From JAUUSJ01 sp964439395 (GTDB lineage: Bacteria > Bacillota > Clostridia > Lachnospirales > Lachnospiraceae), in the NCBI GenBank assembly GCA_964439395.1, contig CAYTNV010000011.1, positions 1-64,000 of the forward strand: 64,000 nucleotides of DNA. Reading direction: 5' to 3'. A model generated the notes under the pieces. That model did not search any database, was not told where the DNA came from, and saw only the letters and a program-made list of their open reading frames with translations. Both the position numbers and the translations under genes were made by a program. How positions within the stretch are numbered: the stretch's first letter is position 1; each line of letters opens with the position of its first letter. Of this stretch, positions 60,162-64,000 are shown piece after piece.

Positions 60162-61868
60162 CTACTTCTTTAGTTTTCCAGTTTGTCTAATCTCATTATG
60201 CAAAAGCTTATGCTCCTTGCCCTTCAACATGCCTTGATACAATGTCTGAATAATCGGATTCTCATTGGAAAGTTTAATCTGAGCTGCGCGGTCTACATTA
60301 TAAATTCCTTCAAATCTCGCCTTTTTCGTTCTAGGTCCAATTGGAAGTGGCTGTCCACCGCCTGCGATACATCCTCTCTTGCAAGCCATCACTTCTACAA
60401 AGTCATAATAAACTTCTCCAGACTCAAGCTTATCTAAAACCTCGGAGGCAGAGCGAAGTCCATTGACAACAGCAATCTTAATCTCTCTCTCACCTAAAGT
60501 TACTGTCGCTTCTTTAATGGAGTCTGTTCCTCGAATTCCTGTAAAACTGATTTTCTCCAAATCCTCCACTTTACTGCTGGCAATTAATCTACGAAGTACG
60601 GCCTCTGTCACACCGCCTGTTACACCAAAAATAGCAGCAGCACCAGAGGAGAGACCAAATGGCATATCAAGCGCCTCAGAAGGCATCCTAGACAAATCAA
60701 TTCCAGCCTCCTGAATCATTCTTGTCACCTCTGTCGTCGTCAATACATAATCCACATTTTTCTCACCGTCTGTATAATGCTCTGGACGAATAATCTCCTC
60801 TTTCTTTGCAGTGCAAGGCATAATCGATACAACCATCGTCTTTCTTTTATCTTCTTTTTTCATCCTCGCCTCTTCTTTAATAAGAGCTCCAAACATCTGC
60901 TGTGGAGAGCAGCATGTGGAAAGGTGCTTTCTAAACTGTGGATATTTTCTCTCACAAAATTTTACCCATCCTGGACAACAAGATGTAAAGAGCGGCAAAT
61001 TTTCCCCTTTTTCTAACCTCTCTACTAGCTCCTTAGCTTCCTCCATAACAGTTAAGTCTGCACCAAAATTTGTGTCATAAATTTCATCAAAGCCCATTCT
61101 ACGAAGTGCTGCCACAAGCTTGCCAAGAGAATTTTCTCCCTTTGGAATGCCAAACTGGTCACCGATTGCTACACGAACAGCAGGAGCAATCTGTACGACA
61201 ACACGGATATTGGGATTTGCAATTGCCTCCCAGATTGGACGAATATTATATTTTACAGTGATAGCACCAGTTGGACAGGCAACCCGACATTGTCCACAAC
61301 CGACGCAGTCTGTCTCTGACATTTTGCGGTCAAACGCTGGCATAACCTGCATATTAGAACCACGATATGCAAAATCCAAAATACCGAGTCCCTGGATTTC
61401 ATCACAAGTGCGAACACAGTCACCGCATAAAATACATTTGTTTTTATCAATAACAATACATTCAGAACTCTCATCAATTGGAACTTGAGGTTTTGTATTT
61501 TCAAAGCGAATATAACTTACACCAAGCTGATGTGCCAAGTTCTGAAGAGTACAGGCACCATTTGTATGACAAGTTGTACAATCTCTACAGTGAGAAGCGA
61601 GTAAAAGCTCTAAAATCATCTTTCTATGATGTTGAATTCTAGGTGTATTGGTGTAGATGACCATTCCATCTCTTGGAGTCTCAGAACAGGAGGCAAAAAT
61701 TCTTCCTCTATCATCTTCTACTACACACATTCTACAGGCTCCATACGTAGATAACTCAGAATGATAGCAAAAAGTAGGAAGGTCAATTCCTGATTTACGA
61801 ATGATGGAAAGTACATTTTTCTCATCATTAAATGGAACTTTTCTATTATTAATTGTTATATGTTTCAT
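60162..61868 (-). CDS. hydA: [FeFe] hydrogenase catalytic subunit
   Basis: This 568-residue catalytic subunit has an N-terminal [2Fe-2S] domain (CYHSELSTYGACRMCVVE) and a His-ligated cluster (SHCRDCTTCHTNGAC). Two ferredoxin-type [4Fe-4S] motifs follow (CILCGDCVRTC, CVGCGQCRVACPTG), then the H-cluster domain with L1 TSCCPGW, L2 MPCTAKKEE and L3 MACKRGCIAGGGQP. It produces or uses H2. Together with HydB and HydC it forms an electron-bifurcating/confurcating complex that couples NADH and ferredoxin to H2. Confidence 0.97.
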   Translation of the reverse strand: MKHITINNRKVPFNDEKNVLSIIRKSGIDLPTFCYHSELSTYGACRMCVVEDDRGRIFASCSETPRDGMVIYTNTPRIQHHRKMILELLLASHCRDCTTCHTNGACTLQNLAHQLGVSYIRFENTKPQVPIDESSECIVIDKNKCILCGDCVRTCDEIQGLGILDFAYRGSNMQVMPAFDRKMSETDCVGCGQCRVACPTGAITVKYNIRPIWEAIANPNIRVVVQIAPAVRVAIGDQFGIPKGENSLGKLVAALRRMGFDEIYDTNFGADLTVMEEAKELVERLEKGENLPLFTSCCPGWVKFCERKYPQFRKHLSTCCSPQQMFGALIKEEARMKKEDKRKTMVVSIMPCTAKKEEIIRPEHYTDGEKNVDYVLTTTEVTRMIQEAGIDLSRMPSEALDMPFGLSSGAAAIFGVTGGVTEAVLRRLIASSKVEDLEKISFTGIRGTDSIKEATVTLGEREIKIAVVNGLRSASEVLDKLESGEVYYDFVEVMACKRGCIAGGGQPLPIGPRTKKARFEGIYNVDRAAQIKLSNENPIIQTLYQGMLKGKEHKLLHNEIRQTGKLKK

Positions 61869-61884
61869 TCTTTTATTCCTCCCA

Positions 61885-63771
61885 CTAATCCTCTATATGA
61901 ATTGCACCAAAGGCGCAGGCATCCTCACATGCGCCACATTTAATACAAATACTTGAATCAATCTCATAAGGCTGGCGAATTCTTCCAGAAATTGCTCCAA
62001 CCGGACAGTTTCTCGCACACTTAGAACATCCCTTACATCTCTCCTTGCTAATAACAAATCTTCGAAGTGCTGTACAGTTATGAGAAATACATTTCTTATC
62101 CACAACATGCTGAATATATTCTTCTTTGAATAATTTAAGTGTACTCATAACAGGCAAAGCTGCACTCTTCCCGAGTCCGCAAAGAGCAGTGTCTGTAATC
62201 ATATGAGCTAACTCATCGAGCAACTCTAAATCTTCCAATGTTCCGTTGCCAGCGACAATTCTTTCTAATATCTCAAGCATACGCTTCGTTCCTTCTCTAC
62301 AAGGAACACATTTTCCACAACTCTCATTTTGTGTGAAATTCATGAAAAATCTTGCTACCTCAACCATACAAGTATTATCATCCATAACAACAAGTCCACC
62401 TGAGCCAATCATTGCACCCATTTTCTTTAGAGAATCAAAGTCAAGCGGAACCTCCAAATGTGGAGTAATAAGACATCCTCCAGATGGTCCTCCAATCTGT
62501 ACTGCCTTAAACTTTCCGTCACCCTTAATTCCTCCGCCGATATCGTAAATTACCTCACGCAGAGTAGTTCCCATTGGAACCTCGATAAGTCCTGTATTTT
62601 TTACACTTCCAGTAAGAGCAAACGCCTTTGTTCCTGGACTTTTTTCAGGTCCGATTGTCTTATACCATTTTGCACCCTTATTAATAATCATCGGCACATT
62701 TGCATAAGTTTCTACATTATTCAAGACAGTTGGTTTTGCGAAAAGTCCCTGTTCAACTGTACGAGGTGGTTTTACTCTTGGCATACCGCGGTTTCCCTCG
62801 ATAGACGCTGTAAGAGCACTTCCCTCACCACAGACAAACGCACCCGCTCCACGGTTAATATGTAAGTGAAAGGAAAAGTCAGTTCCTAAAATATTGTCAC
62901 CGAGAAGTCCTCTCTCCTTAGCCTGAGCAATAGCAAGTTTTAATCTGCTAATCGCAAGAGGATACTCCGCACGCACATAAATATATCCTTCCTGTGCGCC
63001 TGTTGCATAGGCTGCAATCATCATACCCTCTATCATTTTATGGGGATCTCCCTCCATAATGCTTCGATCCATAAATGCACCAGGATCTCCCTCATCACCA
63101 TTACAGACAACATAGCGAATGCTCTCTTTTTGACCTGCCACTTGTTTCCATTTATATCCAGTCTGAAAGCCACCGCCTCCACGTCCTCTTAGATTAGATT
63201 CTAAAACTTCATCAATCACTTCCTGTGGTGTCATTTCAAATAAAGCTTTCTCAAGAGCCGTGTATCCTCCGACAGCGATTGCCTCCTCAACATGCTCTGC
63301 GTCAATATGACCACAGTTTTCAAGAACAATTCTTGTCTGCTTTTTATAAAATGGAATTTCCTCCTGCTTTTGATATTCAATTCCATCTTGCTTGTATAAG
63401 AGGTGGCGAATAATCTCTCCTTTTTTTATTGTCCTCTCAAAAATAGCCTCACAATCATCTGGTGAAACTTTCGTATATAAGATTCCCATCGGCTCAATTC
63501 TCATGAGAGGTCCCATCTCACAAAATCCGTGGCATCCGCTCTTTTTAATATGAACCTCACCATCTCCGTGAGCAATCTCTGCTCCAAACTTCACTTCAAT
63601 CTCAGGATGATCTGATACAAGCTTACACATTTTATCGTAGATTTGCCCTGATCCACCCGCTAAACATCCAGTTCCCGCACAAATTAAAATTCTACACGTA
63701 CTTTTTTCTATTTTTTCTTTCGAATTTACTCGAATTTCATCTAATTTCTGTCTGTTTGCAATTTTTTCCAT
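61885..63771 (-). CDS. hydB: Hydrogenase NuoF-like flavoprotein subunit
   Basis: This 628-residue subunit binds FMN, NADH and iron-sulfur clusters. It has an N-terminal thioredoxin-like [2Fe-2S] domain (CAGTGCLAGGSGQIYDKM...C), the NuoF fold (ESNLRGRGGGGFQTG for NADH, GDEGDPGAFMDRS, VCGEGSALTASIEG) and the [4Fe-4S] site ESCGKCVPCREG. Two C-terminal ferredoxin motifs complete it (CKGCSKCARNCPVGAI, CIKCGACEDACAFGAI). The extra ferredoxin domain is typical of bifurcating HydB. It lies 16 bases before hydA and three bases after hydC. Confidence 0.97.
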   Translation of the reverse strand: MEKIANRQKLDEIRVNSKEKIEKSTCRILICAGTGCLAGGSGQIYDKMCKLVSDHPEIEVKFGAEIAHGDGEVHIKKSGCHGFCEMGPLMRIEPMGILYTKVSPDDCEAIFERTIKKGEIIRHLLYKQDGIEYQKQEEIPFYKKQTRIVLENCGHIDAEHVEEAIAVGGYTALEKALFEMTPQEVIDEVLESNLRGRGGGGFQTGYKWKQVAGQKESIRYVVCNGDEGDPGAFMDRSIMEGDPHKMIEGMMIAAYATGAQEGYIYVRAEYPLAISRLKLAIAQAKERGLLGDNILGTDFSFHLHINRGAGAFVCGEGSALTASIEGNRGMPRVKPPRTVEQGLFAKPTVLNNVETYANVPMIINKGAKWYKTIGPEKSPGTKAFALTGSVKNTGLIEVPMGTTLREVIYDIGGGIKGDGKFKAVQIGGPSGGCLITPHLEVPLDFDSLKKMGAMIGSGGLVVMDDNTCMVEVARFFMNFTQNESCGKCVPCREGTKRMLEILERIVAGNGTLEDLELLDELAHMITDTALCGLGKSAALPVMSTLKLFKEEYIQHVVDKKCISHNCTALRRFVISKERCKGCSKCARNCPVGAISGRIRQPYEIDSSICIKCGACEDACAFGAIHIED

Positions 63772-63774
63772 ATC

Positions 63775-64000
63775 CTATTCCTCCCTAAGCTCTTTAAGCA
63801 GCTCACTCGCCGCGTCTGGTGTCATCGCTGGGTGTACGGTATCATTTACCATAAGGACAGGGGCCAATCCACAAGCACCAAGACAAGATACTGTCTCCAC
63901 TGTAAACAACATATCGTCTGTTGTCACTTTATCTTTCGAGAGACCTAAATCACTATAAATTCGCTCCAAAATTGGAATAGACTTTCTCACGTGACAGGCT
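63775..64000 (-). CDS. hydC: Hydrogenase NuoE-like [2Fe-2S] subunit (partial, N-terminus beyond the window)
   Basis: The visible 74 residues are the C-terminal half of a NuoE-like protein. It begins inside the first cluster loop (ACHVRKSIP), continues with ERIYSDLGL and the second pair of cysteines in VSCLGACGLAP, and ends LLKELREE. The full protein of about 160 residues would carry a [2Fe-2S] cluster and pass electrons to HydB. The gene continues past 64000; an internal GTG near 63990 is not the true start. It directly precedes hydB. Confidence 0.92.
   Translation of the reverse strand, partial: ACHVRKSIPILERIYSDLGLSKDKVTTDDMLFTVETVSCLGACGLAPVLMVNDTVHPAMTPDAASELLKELREE

Overview
The window comes from a low-G+C, anaerobic Gram-positive bacterium, most likely a gut Lachnospiraceae-type Clostridia. 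The basis is the AT-rich sequence, strong AGGAGG-type ribosome binding sites, a trimeric [FeFe] hydrogenase, a glycyl radical enzyme with its activase, a bacitracin-type ABC/two-component module and many hairpin terminators. Almost all genes lie on the minus strand. No tRNA, rRNA, CRISPR array or intact transposase was found.

Region 1 (1-11 kb): a lantibiotic-immunity-type permease, then a minus-strand sugar-phosphate cluster read sorC-type regulator > araM-type sn-glycerol-1-phosphate dehydrogenase > HAD phosphatase fused to an RpiB-type isomerase > small transaldolase > FGGY kinase > split transketolase. The regulator has a consensus promoter and three TTTACA-N2/3-TGTAAA palindromes. A structured dispersed repeat (two copies here, one shorter copy near 23.4 kb) and decayed gene pieces fill the gaps.

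Region 2 (10-32 kb): housekeeping and stress genes. They include SGNH hydrolase, GNATs, ProS, YbaK, cupin, LysR, an orphan Nif11-like peptide, a patatin, a MecA-type penicillin-binding protein, a BceAB/BceRS-type antibiotic detoxification module, a glycyl radical enzyme with activase and DeoR regulator, a split chromate transporter and a uridine kinase. Three small gene remnants lie here: an Fe-ADH N-terminus, an ABC exporter with an internal deletion and a frameshifted 42-codon peptide gene.

Region 3 (32.4-59.8 kb) is the remarkable part. It is a long, AT-rich, nearly gapless minus-strand gene set opposite a divergent XRE regulator. In transcription order it encodes an M48 (HtpX-like) protease, a HerA/DUF87 ATPase, a TNT-type NAD+ glycohydrolase toxin, a probable immunity protein, a small coiled-coil protein, a membrane protein with bacterial Ig-like repeats, a 35-residue signal-peptide-like peptide, a GrpE-like protein, a lidless Hsp70, an Hsp70-vWA fusion, a very large zinc-ribbon/FN3 protein, a zinc-ribbon GTPase, a GTPase-associated (GAP1-like) protein, a transglutaminase-like protein, two membrane-anchored proteins sharing an N-terminal module (one an amidase, one YARHG), a further membrane protein and two paralogous lipoproteins. 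The promoter and the XRE gene share CTATTAGTA motifs next to their -35 boxes. I recognise individual families but not the system as a whole. It is the best candidate here for an undescribed toxin-deployment or conflict system joining chaperones, a GTPase switch, a DNA/protein-translocase-like ATPase and an NAD+-destroying effector.

Region 4 (60-64 kb): hydA-hydB-hydC of an electron-bifurcating-type NADH/ferredoxin hydrogenase; hydC runs off the end of the window.
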